DNA of 64,000 nt from JBGCEZ01 sp045106735. Lineage in GTDB: Bacteria > Planctomycetota > Phycisphaerae > Phycisphaerales > SM1A02. Both the position numbers and the translations under genes were made by a program. Shown here in pieces: positions 1 through 8,626 of the stretch. The notes under the pieces were generated by a model that ran no database searches, was not told the DNA's origin, and was given only the letters and a program-made list of their open reading frames with translations. Each line of letters starts with the position of its first letter. Positions within the stretch are counted from its first letter, which is position 1. The stretch is taken from the NCBI GenBank assembly GCA_045106735.1, contig JBGCEZ010000022.1, positions 186,001 through 250,000 of the forward strand. The letters are read 5' to 3'.

Positions 1-169
1 TGATGCGGACGCTGTCGTCCGCTTCTGCCTCTGGATCGGTCAGTGCCTTCTTATGGGGGATGTACGCGAAGTCGGCCACCCGAACGGTGTCACCTTCCCG
101 CTCGAGGCGAATCGCCTTGAGCGCGTCGGCTCCGATCTCGATGCCCCACGCTGCCCGTGGTCCTGCCAT
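1..169 (-). CDS. pilM: PilM-like type IV pilus assembly ATPase, N-terminal fragment
   Basis: Only the first 56 codons lie in the window; the gene continues beyond the left edge. The protein begins MAGPRAAWGIEIGADALKAI, which matches the phosphate-1 motif start of the actin-like ASKHA fold of planctomycete PilM proteins (W-G-I-D-I-G-x-x-A-L-K-A). A following 'ADFAYIPHKKALTDPEAE' stretch also fits the family. PilM is a cytoplasmic inner-ring component of type IV pilus or type II secretion-like machines and binds PilN. The start at 169 follows an AGGGAG ribosome-binding site. The gene is divergent from the mtaB-like gene. The family call rests on the short N-terminus only. Confidence 0.7.
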   Translation of the reverse strand, partial: MAGPRAAWGIEIGADALKAIRLEREGDTVRVADFAYIPHKKALTDPEAEADDSVRI

Positions 170-477
170 GGAAGACTCCCTGTTGGCCGCTTTGGCCGGT
201 CGCCCCGAGTTCCGATGCCCGCACGGGCGATCGGCTGCATGAATGTCCCGGCTCTTTCGCCCGCGTCGGGCCCGGAGCCGCCAATGTTCGATCCACGTTC
301 CGCCACGGTGCAGGCCCAAACCGAGGCCAACACCCAATGGGTGGACGCATCGAACGCCCCGAAGTTCCCGTGTCCCACCGTCCCACCCCTTCTCGCCCGC
401 GACACAGCGGACTTCCGAGGCGATTGACGACACATGCCCGGCGGCGGTTCGGGGCCGACACCGGGGGAAGCGGAGAC

Positions 478-483
478 TATAAC
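478..483 (+). promoter_or_regulatory. putative -10 box (TATAAC) upstream of mtaB-like gene
   Basis: TATAAC is the best -10 match in the 417-base spacer (170-586) between the divergent pilM and mtaB-like genes, and would give a leader of roughly 100 nt. No convincing -35 was seen, and nothing else was recognised in the spacer. Confidence 0.35.
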
Positions 484-586
484 GGTGATGACGGATTGAT
501 CACCGGTCGCCCCAATGGCTCTACGCGGGCGGCTCCGGCCGGTTCCGCCGGCTCCGGGATGCCCAGGAAGCCGGCCCGGACCTCCC

Positions 587-2278
587 ATGACGACGCGCTA
601 CCGCATCACGATTCTCGGCTGCCGAACCAACCACGCGGAAACGCGCGAGTTCGAGGCCATTCTGCGGTCCCGAGGACTCCAGCCAGCTTCGGCCGACGAG
701 GATGCCGATCTCGAAGTGGTGCACACCTGCACCGTGACCGCGAAAGCCGGCGCTCGGAGCCGGCAGGCGATTCGGCGAGTTCGACGCCGGAGCGATCCAC
801 AAGCCTCCGCACCGGCGGTCTTCGTGACCGGCTGTTTCGCCGGCAGCGACCCAGACGCCGCCGCCGAAGCTGCTTTGGGCGCGCCGCCGAACCGCACCCC
901 TGCTCCGGACGCCGGCTCCCAGCCAGAACATCAGCCAGTCGACCGGCCGTCGACCCTGCCAATACCCAAACAAACTCACCAACACCCCCCCCATATCGGT
1001 GCAATGGCCGTCATTCCGCACGACGCGGGCTCCAACCAACCCGCCCATCAGGCCTCGGGCACCCTGAACACACGATTCACCCAGGCACTCGATGGCTGGC
1101 TTCAAACGGCCAAACTCACCCTCAACACCCTACCAAATACCAATCAAACGTCAACTGAGCCGCCGATCCCGACCCCGTCCCCCGGCGAGATCATCTCACT
1201 CCCCGTCGTGTTTCCCGCGCATCCATCCCGCCACATCCGGGCCGAAATCCGCATCCAGGACGGCTGCGACGCCCACTGCACGTTCTGCATCATCCCGAAG
1301 ATCCGCCCAACGCTCCGCAGCAAGTCGATCGCGGATGCCGTGGCCGAGGCTCGAGCCCTGGTCGCCCTCGGCCACGTGGAAATCGTCCTCAGCGGGATCT
1401 TTCTCGGTGCATTTGGCCATCCGACCGCCCTGCGGCGCCGCCAGTCGGCCCCCGGAGCCCCCTACCTGGCCGAGCTGCTCGATGCCGTTGCCGCGGTCCC
1501 CGGGCTTGAACGCCTGCGGATCAGCTCCATGGAGCCCATGGACGTCACGGACGAACTGCTCGATGCGATGGTCGCCAACCGCGGCGTCGTGGTACCGCAC
1601 CTGCATTTGCCGCTGCAATCCGGGTCGAACGCCATCCTCCGTCGCATGAACCGGCAGTACGACGCCGACGACTACCGGGCCATGCTGGACCGGGTGGAAA
1701 GCGCCCTGACCGAGCACGGACTCCCGCCGGCGATCACCACCGACATCATCTGCGGCTTCCCCGGCTCGACCGAGGATGACTTCCAGGCCACCGTCGCCAT
1801 GGCCGAGCGGGCCAGCTACCTGCACATCCACGCATTTCCGTTCAGCCCCCGCCAGGGAACGGCCGCCGCCCGCTGGAAGGCGGACATGGTGCCGATGGAC
1901 GTCCGCCGCCGGCGGGTCCGCGACCTGATGGAGCTTGAGCAGCGACCCGGCGACGGCCTGGCCGACCGATTCCGACGCCGACTCATCGGCCGGACACTCC
2001 GAATCGTCGTCGAAGGTCCGGCGGAGCTCGCCGAGGCCGGATCCCGCCGGCGGACCACGGACGCCCCCGCTCCTCCCAACCACCCCGTACCGCCCGACCA
2101 TCCCGACCATCCCGACTGGATCGTCGGCCGATGTGACCATCACGTCCGCGTCCGGGTTCGATCCAACGCGCCGCGCGGTAGCATTCTCCACGTCCGGGCC
2201 GATGCCTTGGACACGGATGCGATCGTGGCCACCGACGTGGCTGCCTCCACCATCACGCTTCCCCAGCTGACCGGCTGA
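587..2278 (+). CDS. mtaB: MtaB/MiaB-family tRNA methylthiotransferase (radical SAM) with a large insertion
   Basis: 563 residues. The UPF0004 N-terminal domain has its three cluster cysteines at C12 (LGCRTN), C48 (HTCTVT) and C83 (VTGCFA). The radical-SAM cluster is C227-x3-C231-x2-C234 (CDAHCTFC), followed by family motifs such as HLHLPLQSGS and TTDIICGFPG. The family inserts a methylthio group into modified A37 of tRNA; the MtaB subgroup acts on t6A. Oddities: LGCRTN replaces the usual LGCKxN, and 144 residues separate C83 from C227, where the family usually has about 65. The extra stretch (residues about 100-200) is rich in Pro, Gln, Asn, Thr and His and looks disordered. The ATG at 587 is chosen because homology begins directly there. 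The MtaB versus MiaB/RimO subtype is less certain than the family. Confidence 0.85.
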   Translation: MTTRYRITILGCRTNHAETREFEAILRSRGLQPASADEDADLEVVHTCTVTAKAGARSRQAIRRVRRRSDPQASAPAVFVTGCFAGSDPDAAAEAALGAPPNRTPAPDAGSQPEHQPVDRPSTLPIPKQTHQHPPHIGAMAVIPHDAGSNQPAHQASGTLNTRFTQALDGWLQTAKLTLNTLPNTNQTSTEPPIPTPSPGEIISLPVVFPAHPSRHIRAEIRIQDGCDAHCTFCIIPKIRPTLRSKSIADAVAEARALVALGHVEIVLSGIFLGAFGHPTALRRRQSAPGAPYLAELLDAVAAVPGLERLRISSMEPMDVTDELLDAMVANRGVVVPHLHLPLQSGSNAILRRMNRQYDADDYRAMLDRVESALTEHGLPPAITTDIICGFPGSTEDDFQATVAMAERASYLHIHAFPFSPRQGTAAARWKADMVPMDVRRRRVRDLMELEQRPGDGLADRFRRRLIGRTLRIVVEGPAELAEAGSRRRTTDAPAPPNHPVPPDHPDHPDWIVGRCDHHVRVRVRSNAPRGSILHVRADALDTDAIVATDVAASTITLPQLTG

Positions 2279-2354
2279 TCCGTTCGGCCGCGGCCTTGAC
2301 CGCGGCGAGCACGCGATCCGACCGGGATCCACGACCCTCCCCCGAAGGACCATC

Positions 2355-3557
2355 ATGAGCGACGAGACGCCCCGCGGCGGCATGGAACCTGGACTCGAAG
2401 CAGAGATCGCCGCCGCCCTCGGTGACATGAGCGTCGAGGACATGCTCGACTACGCCGACCGACCGAAGCGCACCGGTGACCGCGATACCCGCGAGGGCAC
2501 CGTCGTCCGCATCGACCGCGAAGACGTGATGGTCGAGTTCGGACCCAAGAGCATCGGCCTGTGCCCGCTGGCCCACTTCGAAGAGCGCCCGGTCACCGGC
2601 ACCCGCATGAGCTTCACCGTCGAACGCTTCGACAAGAAGGACGGCATGCTCGTGCTGTCGCGCAAGGGCGCGGTCCGCAAGGCGGAATGGGAAAGCCTCG
2701 AGATCGGCCAGATGGTCGAAGCCCGTTGCACCGGGACGAACAAGGGCGGCCTGGAAATGGAAGTCGCGAACCACCGGGCATTCATGCCCGCCGGGCACGT
2801 CGACATTCGCCACATTGAAGACCTCAGCGTCTTTGTCGGCGAGAAGATTCCCTGCGAGGTCATCGAACTCGATCGCAGCCGCGGCCGCATCGTGCTCAGT
2901 CGCCGCAGCTTCGTTGAAGCCGAGCGCGCCCGCACCCGCGACGAACTCATGGGTTCCCTCAAGGAAGGCGCGACGGTCCAAGGCACGATCGTGTCGGTGC
3001 GGGACTTTGGGGCATTCGTCGACCTCGGCGGCGCCGATGGCCTGGTCCACATCTCTGACATGGCCTGGGAACGCGTGAAGGACCCGAAGGATGTCGTCAC
3101 CGTTGGCGACAACGTGACGGTGAAGATCCTGAAGGTCGACACGTCGCAGGACCCGCCCCGCATCGGATTGGGCATGAAGCAATGCCAGGAAGATCCCTTC
3201 GAGGCGACCGCGGCCACGATCGAAGTCGGTGGCGATGTCACCGGCCGCGTGACCAAGCTCACGGACTTTGGCGCGTTCGTTGAGATCGCCCCGGGCACCG
3301 AAGGCCTGATCCACATCTCTGAACTGAGCCACGAACGCGTCAACCGCGTGAGCAGCGTCGTCAAGGAAGGCGAAGTCGTGACGGCCAAGGTCGTGTCGTA
3401 CGACGCCGAACGCCGGCGCATCGGACTGTCGCTCAAGGCGGCCAAGGCCAAGGAGCTCGAGGACACCGTCGATCGCGGCAAGGATCCCGAACTTCGCAAG
3501 ATGATGTCGCAGCTCGGCAGCAAGTTCGGCGGCGACCTCCGAGGTGGACTGGGATGA
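2355..3557 (+). CDS. S1 RNA-binding domain protein (ribosomal protein S1-like, four S1 repeats)
   Basis: 400 residues. Four S1/OB-fold repeats can be followed at roughly residues 45-105, 115-180, 205-275 and 290-355; the last two are canonical, with VRDFGAFVDLGGADGLVHIS and LTDFGAFVEIAPGTEGLIHI. Such proteins bind single-stranded mRNA, and rpsA-type members help recruit mRNA to the 30S subunit. Four repeats resembles the shorter S1 forms of Gram-positives and many planctomycetes rather than six-repeat E. coli S1. A GAAGGA ribosome-binding site precedes ATG 2355. The 3' end overlaps the start of the following histidine kinase by 14 nt. Whether it is the ribosomal S1 or a paralogue cannot be settled from the window. 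Confidence 0.85.
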   Translation: MSDETPRGGMEPGLEAEIAAALGDMSVEDMLDYADRPKRTGDRDTREGTVVRIDREDVMVEFGPKSIGLCPLAHFEERPVTGTRMSFTVERFDKKDGMLVLSRKGAVRKAEWESLEIGQMVEARCTGTNKGGLEMEVANHRAFMPAGHVDIRHIEDLSVFVGEKIPCEVIELDRSRGRIVLSRRSFVEAERARTRDELMGSLKEGATVQGTIVSVRDFGAFVDLGGADGLVHISDMAWERVKDPKDVVTVGDNVTVKILKVDTSQDPPRIGLGMKQCQEDPFEATAATIEVGGDVTGRVTKLTDFGAFVEIAPGTEGLIHISELSHERVNRVSSVVKEGEVVTAKVVSYDAERRRIGLSLKAAKAKELEDTVDRGKDPELRKMMSQLGSKFGGDLRGGLG

Positions 3558-4533
3558 CGTCGAGGTCGCGGCCGTGAGCCCGCTGGCCGCCTTTGGAATC
3601 GGGTTTGGCGTGGCCGCCCTCGTGGCGGTGGCGATCGTTGTGCCGCTGCTCCGGCGCGTGGAACACCGGGCCCGCGAGCGAGCCCGCGACGCCGAGCGCC
3701 GCGCGAAAGACGCCGAACGATTGGCCGAACTCGGATCGATGACCCGGGGCCTGGCCCACGAAATCAAGAATCCGCTGTCGACGATTCTGCTCAACGCCCA
3801 ACTCTTGCGCGAGGGCATCACCGACGCCGGCCTGCCGGAAGAGGAAGAAGGCCGGCTCGTCCGACGTCTTGATTCACTGAGCCGCGAGTGCGAGCGGCTG
3901 CGTGGGATCCTCGAAGACTTCCTGCAGTTCGCCGGCCGAATTCATCTGTCCCGTGAGCCGGTCGACCTCGGCCAGTTGCTCGAGGAGATGACCGACTTCT
4001 TCCTGCCCCAAGCGTCGGCCGCCGGCGTGCGGCAGCGGGTGCAGCGCCCCGACGCGCCGGTGACCGGGGCCGTCGACCCGCGATTGTTCAAACAAGCCCT
4101 GCTCAACTTGATGATCAATGCGGTGCAGGCGATGTCCGAGCATCACGCCGAGGGAGACGACGTCTCCCCCACCGGACTCGAACTGATGCTGCGTCTGGAC
4201 GTAGACGATCCGGAAGCGGTGCGCATGCACGTCATCGACACCGGCCCCGGCGTCCCCGATGACCTGCGCGAGTCCATCTTTCATCCGTACGTGACCAAGA
4301 AGCGTGGCGGCACCGGACTCGGCCTGCCCACGGCCCGCCGCATCGTCGAAGAACACGGCGGCACGCTCACCGTCATCAGTGAGCTTGGCCGCGGCAGCGA
4401 CTTCGTCATCACGCTGCCGGTCGACGCCTTGGCCCCGCCACCGGACGAAGGGTTGGAGCCGGACGTCGCGGCCGCTCCCGCCGACGAACCCGCGTCGACG
4501 GAAGAGCTTCAGTTTCCCGGCCGGGCTGGCTGA
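3544..4533 (+). CDS. sensor histidine kinase with one membrane segment (NtrB/ZraS-like core)
   Basis: 329 residues. One hydrophobic segment (about 15-36) is followed by a charged coiled-coil-like stretch rich in Arg, Ala and Glu (37-62). The HisKA dimerisation domain has phospho-acceptor H72 in GLAHEIKNPLSTI. The HATPase domain has an N-box (NLMINAVQAM), G1 (DTGPGVP) and G2 (KRGGTGLGL). The tail is acidic and Pro-rich. There is no periplasmic sensor domain, so the signal is probably cytoplasmic or membrane-borne. The start is GTG 3544, overlapping the S1 gene by 14 nt; an in-frame GTG at 3574 is an alternative. No partner response regulator is adjacent. Confidence 0.85.
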   Translation: MDWDDVEVAAVSPLAAFGIGFGVAALVAVAIVVPLLRRVEHRARERARDAERRAKDAERLAELGSMTRGLAHEIKNPLSTILLNAQLLREGITDAGLPEEEEGRLVRRLDSLSRECERLRGILEDFLQFAGRIHLSREPVDLGQLLEEMTDFFLPQASAAGVRQRVQRPDAPVTGAVDPRLFKQALLNLMINAVQAMSEHHAEGDDVSPTGLELMLRLDVDDPEAVRMHVIDTGPGVPDDLRESIFHPYVTKKRGGTGLGLPTARRIVEEHGGTLTVISELGRGSDFVITLPVDALAPPPDEGLEPDVAAAPADEPASTEELQFPGRAG

Positions 4534-4541
4534 ATGCCTGC

Positions 4542-4662
4542 CTGACTGACTGACTGACTGACTGACTGACTGACTGCTGAACGGACGGACGGACGGACGG
4601 TCGGACAGTCGGACAGTCGGACAGTCGGACAGTCGGACAGTCGGACAGTCGGACAGTCGGAC
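4542..4662. repeat. three consecutive short tandem arrays (4-bp, 4-bp, 8-bp units)
   Basis: Between the convergent kinase and topoisomerase genes lie (CTGA)n at about 4542-4576, (ACGG)n at about 4581-4600 and seven full copies of the 8-mer TCGGACAG at 4601-4656 plus a partial copy. Unit lengths are not multiples of three and no gene spans them. The rest of the 4534-4700 spacer shows nothing else. Confidence 0.95.
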
Positions 4663-4700
4663 GAATCAGATCATCGCCATTCGAGCCAACAACCAAGTGA

Positions 4701-5894
4701 TCAGTCGAGAAAGTCCTGGAGTCGCAGTCGCTCCGGAACGTACTGCTCGGTGACGTAGCTGATGTCCTTGGTGATCAGCGATTCGACTTCCATCTTGAAG
4801 CCTTGCTTGAGCAGCAGCTTGATCTCTTTCTGCCACGGCTTCTTGTCAGCAAACCACGGGTACGCGGCGATCTGCTTCGCCCGGTTGATGTCACGATCGT
4901 TCAGATCGATCTTCACGTAGTCCGGAAGCTCACACCGCTCGTAGTCCATCGACCGAATGCCCATGAACTTCGCGTCCGGGACGGCCATTCGCTTGGACTC
5001 GAACGCGAGGTTGATCGAGCCCTGCTTGATCACGCTGTAGATGTAGTGCCCCCAAGGATCGCAATCCAGGAGGCAGTAGATCGGCAGCCCGAGTTCCTTG
5101 TTCAACCGGTGCAGGAGGCGACGCACGCCGCGCGGCGGCTGGCCAGAGCCTTCGGTCAAGATGCAGTTGTGGGTTTCCCAGAACCGGTCTTCGTTGAAGC
5201 GGCTCCACACCGTGTCCTTCTCGACGTGCAGGACGAAGTCGGCCTCGCAGTCCTTGAACTGAATGACCGATGGCTCGCAGATCGACGGAATGGCGTAGCC
5301 GCCGGTGCCCATGCGCCGGCAGTTGATCTCGTCCCCGTTGTCGAGAATGGTCAGGTTGCCGACCATGGTGCCGCGCTTCTTGGCGAACACGTGCAGTTCT
5401 TCGCGCAGTCCGTCGAGCGAAACCTCAAGATCTTCCAAGATCCCGTCGCTCTCGGTCTGATCGTTGAACGTCTTCTCTTTGGTGCCGGCGATCGTGTGCA
5501 GGCCAGCATAAAACATGCCACGCAAGCTGGATGTTTTCCCGGCGTCCAACAGCTCGCGGCACGTATTGGCGTGCAACACGGTCTGCATGAATTTTCGGGC
5601 TTGCCCCAGGTTGAATAGGTTCCGCCGCTGCGTATTCGACCCCATCTCCAGGATGCGGCGGCTCTTGTTCCATCGCATGTTGCCGACGGTTCGGAGCGGG
5701 ATGTCGACGAACGGATCGCGGCCGGCCAGGCTCGACTTGACGACGCCATTGGCCAAGGTCTTGATCTTGGCCTGCGTCTCGGCGTCGCGTTCGGCCGAGA
5801 CGGCCCGGCGATCGCTCGCGCGCGAAGTACTCGCCGCGCTGCCGGCGCCGGCCTTGGCCGTGGTCTTCTTGCGGGTGGTCTTTTTCTTTGCCAT
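4701..5894 (-). CDS. top6A: DNA topoisomerase VI subunit A (Spo11-like)
   Basis: 397 residues, the usual size. The winged-helix (5Y-CAP) domain carries the DNA-cleaving tyrosine, assigned as Y129 in SSLRGMFYAG, which corresponds to the archaeal (L/I)R-x-x-(F/Y)Y motif. The Toprim domain has its acidic residues in HVEKDTVW (Glu) and LLDCDPWGHYIYSVIKQGS (D-x-D). The enzyme makes a transient double-strand break with 5' phosphotyrosine links, driven by ATP binding to subunit B. The N-terminus is a Lys/Thr/Ala-rich basic tail of about 40 residues. The ATG lies 4 nt after the top6B stop, so both subunits should be co-translated. Topo VI is typical of archaea and plants and only sporadic in bacteria. 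The assignment is firm because both catalytic regions are intact. Confidence 0.95.
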   Translation of the reverse strand: MAKKKTTRKKTTAKAGAGSAASTSRASDRRAVSAERDAETQAKIKTLANGVVKSSLAGRDPFVDIPLRTVGNMRWNKSRRILEMGSNTQRRNLFNLGQARKFMQTVLHANTCRELLDAGKTSSLRGMFYAGLHTIAGTKEKTFNDQTESDGILEDLEVSLDGLREELHVFAKKRGTMVGNLTILDNGDEINCRRMGTGGYAIPSICEPSVIQFKDCEADFVLHVEKDTVWSRFNEDRFWETHNCILTEGSGQPPRGVRRLLHRLNKELGLPIYCLLDCDPWGHYIYSVIKQGSINLAFESKRMAVPDAKFMGIRSMDYERCELPDYVKIDLNDRDINRAKQIAAYPWFADKKPWQKEIKLLLKQGFKMEVESLITKDISYVTEQYVPERLRLQDFLD

Positions 5895-5898
5895 GGGA

Positions 5899-7944
5899 TC
5901 AGCTGCCCGCCTTCTTCGCGCTGCGCGTCGTCTTCTTCTTGGTCTTGCGTTTCGTCTTCCGCTTCACCACTCGTCCGCCGGATGATCGTCCGCCGGATGA
6001 CTTGGCCGGCGTATCGGCCGCGTCCAGGACAGCTCCGCCGAAGAGCCCGCCGCCGTCAACGTCGACATCAACATCCACGCCGCCGTTTCCGTGGCTGCCG
6101 TCGTCAACGCCGTGGCCCTCGCCATCGCTATCGCCATCGCCGTGGCCATCGAGGCCCGCCGCATTCGACGCACCGGCCGAGGTTGCGGAATTCGCCTCGA
6201 GCGGATCGGCTGTCTCGGCGACGGGCGCATCGTTGTCGCCGTCGCCGTCCGGCCCGCCCATGCGGTCGTCCAGAATGATGACGCTGTCGTCCTTGGCCAA
6301 TCGGCCACCGTCGTCGACGATTTTGCCGTCCTGGTCGAGCTGCTGGTCGGCTTCTTCGGTCTTCCGCCGGGCCTGCGTCATCAGGGCGTCGTAGATCGAC
6401 TGGGCCTCGGTACCGGTGATCGCCTCGCAGTTTCGTGCAATCTCGCCGATGTAGCGTTCGAAGACGCTGCGACGTTCGGCTTCGCGCTTCATGCGCTTGC
6501 GGCGCCGCAGATAGGTCCCGAGCTTCCGCCCGCATTCCTGCAGCGCGAGCTTCATTTCCTTGCGGATCTCGTCGTAGTCGGCGATTGCTTCCTTCGACTC
6601 GCTGGTAAACGGCACCCAGACGCTGGCCATGTGCACCATGACCACGAGCGGCCCGGTGGGCACGGCCCCCCGCGGCTGGGTCATCGCGTAGTTCTTCCAG
6701 CCGGTCTCGACGACGGCCTTGAACGAACAACAGGCGGACTGTTGGTAGAGCAGCGGCACACGGTTGGCGAATCGCAGGACGCGGGCCGGCTGATCGCCGG
6801 AGAGATTGCCGCCGTACGCAATGGCCACTTCGATCTGGAAGGGGTTGCCGCGGTAGACCGCCGGCGGCCGGGTGGCGGCGGCGAAGAACTCGGCATTGAC
6901 TTCTTTCAGCAAGCCGGCGAGCAGCGCCCGAGACCCGATCGGGACCAGGCAGTCCGTCGGCGGGGCCGTGATCCGGGCGCGCTGGATCGCGTGGTAGAGG
7001 CGTTCGGCTTCTTCGTGGCCAACCTTGGCCGTCCAGGTCCGCGCGGTGAGTCCGGCGTCCTCGGCGATCTCCTTGGACTTGCTCGGGCCGACGCGGCAGA
7101 AATCCTTCTGGAAGAACTGCCCGAGCTGCTTGTGCTCGGTGCGTTCCAACATCTGGATCAGCGTGCCGAGCTCGATGCCCTTGGGGTGCGGCTTGATCTC
7201 CCGCGGCTCCTCCGGGAGCTCCTCGACGCCGCGCGGAAACTCCACCGCCTCGCCGGACGGCGGGATGTAGGTGATCTGGGCGTGCGGGTTGGCGATGGCC
7301 GTCTGTTCGAGGTACTCGTCGACCGACTGGCGGCCCTTGAGGTACTTGCCCTCAAGCTCGATCGCGACCTGCGTGCCATGGCCACCGGGGAACAGCTCAT
7401 CGGCCGCGGCGTACTCCGCGTCGGTCACGACTTCGGCGCGGTTCTTCGACGTGTCCATCTTCAAGACGATTTCGTGGGCCGGCTTCTTGGGTCCGGTCCG
7501 TGAAATGATGCGGACTGGCTTGCCCGTGGTCATCAGTCCGTACATGCCGGCGGCGGAAATGCCGATGCCTTGCTGGCCGCGGCTCATCTTCATTCGGTGA
7601 AACTTCGAGCCGTAGAGCAGCTTGCCGAAGATGTTCTCGATCTGCCGCCGCACGATGCCGGGCCCGTTGTCGCGGACCAGGATGATGAACCGGGTCTCGC
7701 CGAGTTGCTGCAATTCGATGTGCAGGTCCGGCAGGATGCCGGCTTCCTCGCACGCGTCGAGCGAGTTGTCGACGGCTTCCTTGATCGTCGTCAGCATCGC
7801 CTTGCGCGGGTTGTCGAACCCGAGCAAGTGCCGGTTCTTGGCGAAAAACTCGCTGACCGAGATCTCGCGCTGCATCGACGCCATGGACTCGGCCGTGGCG
7901 CGGCTGCGGGAACGGGAAGATCGTGGCGTCTTGGTGGTGGTCAT
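5899..7944 (-). CDS. top6B: DNA topoisomerase VI subunit B (GHKL ATPase)
   Basis: 681 residues. Bergerat ATPase motifs: E56/N60 in KEAVDNSLDA, D92-x-G94-x-G96 in RDNGPGI, and the lid 123-128 in RGQQGIGISAAG. The helix-two-turn-helix and transducer domains follow, with the switch lysine in VPFTSESKEAIA, equivalent to the archaeal SxxK(Q/E)xIA motif. ATP binding dimerises B and gates cleavage by A. Residues after about 560 form a tail not needed by the family: an Asp/Gly-rich repetitive stretch, then a Lys/Arg-rich end (RKTKRKTKKKTTRSAKK). ATG 7944 is chosen because it overlaps the upstream zinc-ribbon gene stop as ATGA and because homology starts soon after. Confidence 0.95.
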   Translation of the reverse strand: MTTTKTPRSSRSRSRATAESMASMQREISVSEFFAKNRHLLGFDNPRKAMLTTIKEAVDNSLDACEEAGILPDLHIELQQLGETRFIILVRDNGPGIVRRQIENIFGKLLYGSKFHRMKMSRGQQGIGISAAGMYGLMTTGKPVRIISRTGPKKPAHEIVLKMDTSKNRAEVVTDAEYAAADELFPGGHGTQVAIELEGKYLKGRQSVDEYLEQTAIANPHAQITYIPPSGEAVEFPRGVEELPEEPREIKPHPKGIELGTLIQMLERTEHKQLGQFFQKDFCRVGPSKSKEIAEDAGLTARTWTAKVGHEEAERLYHAIQRARITAPPTDCLVPIGSRALLAGLLKEVNAEFFAAATRPPAVYRGNPFQIEVAIAYGGNLSGDQPARVLRFANRVPLLYQQSACCSFKAVVETGWKNYAMTQPRGAVPTGPLVVMVHMASVWVPFTSESKEAIADYDEIRKEMKLALQECGRKLGTYLRRRKRMKREAERRSVFERYIGEIARNCEAITGTEAQSIYDALMTQARRKTEEADQQLDQDGKIVDDGGRLAKDDSVIILDDRMGGPDGDGDNDAPVAETADPLEANSATSAGASNAAGLDGHGDGDSDGEGHGVDDGSHGNGGVDVDVDVDGGGLFGGAVLDAADTPAKSSGGRSSGGRVVKRKTKRKTKKKTTRSAKKAGS

Positions 7945-8384
7945 GGCCGGGGCTTCGATCGAGGGTTCGCGGAGTCCGCGGCAGAAGGCGAACGGCCAGC
8001 CGGGCAGGCCGTCTCGCCGGAACAGCAGGGATCGACGTTGGTGCCGCAGCCGGCGCACTGGGCGTGGCCGTGGACCTGGACCGTCCCGCGTCGCTGGCCG
8101 CACCACGGGCACGGAGCCGACGGTTGGCCGTCGCCCGAGGCAAGGCCGGCCGACGAGTCCCCGGACCGGACAGCCGATCCGCCCCTCGCGGGACCCCCGC
8201 GCTGCTCGCTGGGCCGGACGACGGACTGGTCGGTTGGCTGGCCGGTTCGCTGGCTGCTGGGCCGGCCGGTGAGCTGGCTGCTGGGCTGGCCGACTGGCTG
8301 GCCGATTGGCCGGCGGGTTGGCGAGCCGACAGGCGGGCCAGCGGCGGGCGGCACAGAGATCGTTGAAGCCGGCGGTCCGGGCAT
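7941..8384 (-). CDS. small zinc-ribbon protein coupled to topoisomerase VI genes
   Basis: 147 residues. Residues 1-90 are low-complexity and rich in Pro, Gln, Ser and Gly, encoded by 12-bp-like imperfect repeats. Residues 92-121 hold a compact cysteine cluster: C92-P-W-C95, then C110-A-G-C113, then C120-C121, in the context HGHAQCAGCGTNVDPCC, which looks like a zinc ribbon. The TGA stop overlaps the top6B ATG as ATGA, so the gene is very probably translated and first in the operon. A role in DNA binding or Topo VI regulation is inference from position. I recall similar short planctomycete hypothetical proteins but cannot name a family. A possible -10 (TATGAT) lies at 8459-8454. Confidence 0.7.
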   Translation of the reverse strand: MPGPPASTISVPPAAGPPVGSPTRRPIGQPVGQPSSQLTGRPSSQRTGQPTDQSVVRPSEQRGGPARGGSAVRSGDSSAGLASGDGQPSAPCPWCGQRRGTVQVHGHAQCAGCGTNVDPCCSGETACPAGRSPSAADSANPRSKPRP

Positions 8385-8453
8385 GGCTCGCGTCCTTGCA
8401 AGCGGAGGGATCAGGGTCGTGAAGGTCGGCCGCGCGGAGCGGACCGAAGCGCG

Positions 8454-8459
8454 ATCATA
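8454..8459 (-). promoter_or_regulatory. putative -10 box (TATGAT) for the zinc-ribbon/top6B/top6A operon
   Basis: TATGAT on the minus strand lies about 70 nt upstream of the zinc-ribbon start codon. No clear -35 was seen. It is the only good -10 candidate between 8385 and the divergent abgT start. Confidence 0.4.
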
Positions 8460-8614
8460 CCGGCTCCCCTGAGGTCCGCCGGACTCGTCACAGGCACTGG
8501 CCAGCGGAGTTCGTGCGTCTGCCCCGACGGGCCAGGGCGAAGCCCGACCGGGCCTGATTCCTACCGGCGACCGGGCGCGGCCAGGGGCCCATCCCGGGAG
8601 ATCCCGCGGGCAGT

Positions 8615-8620
8615 TATGCT
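8615..8620 (+). promoter_or_regulatory. -10-like TATGCT 6 nt before abgT start (leaderless candidate)
   Basis: TATGCT ends 6 nt before ATG 8627, so the expected transcription start would fall on or next to the start codon. No Shine-Dalgarno sequence lies between. Confidence 0.45.
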
Positions 8621-8626
8621 CCGCGA

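Noticed and set aside
4542..4662. Tandem arrays as a CRISPR
   Set aside because: Units are 4-8 bp and directly abutting with no spacers; the same holds for the 11-, 13-, 14- and 38-bp arrays. No cas genes occur.
4701..8384. Topo VI cluster as part of a mobile island
   Set aside because: No integrase, tRNA, IS or composition break was seen around it, and gene density and codon style match the neighbours. Ancient transfer remains possible but not a recent island.
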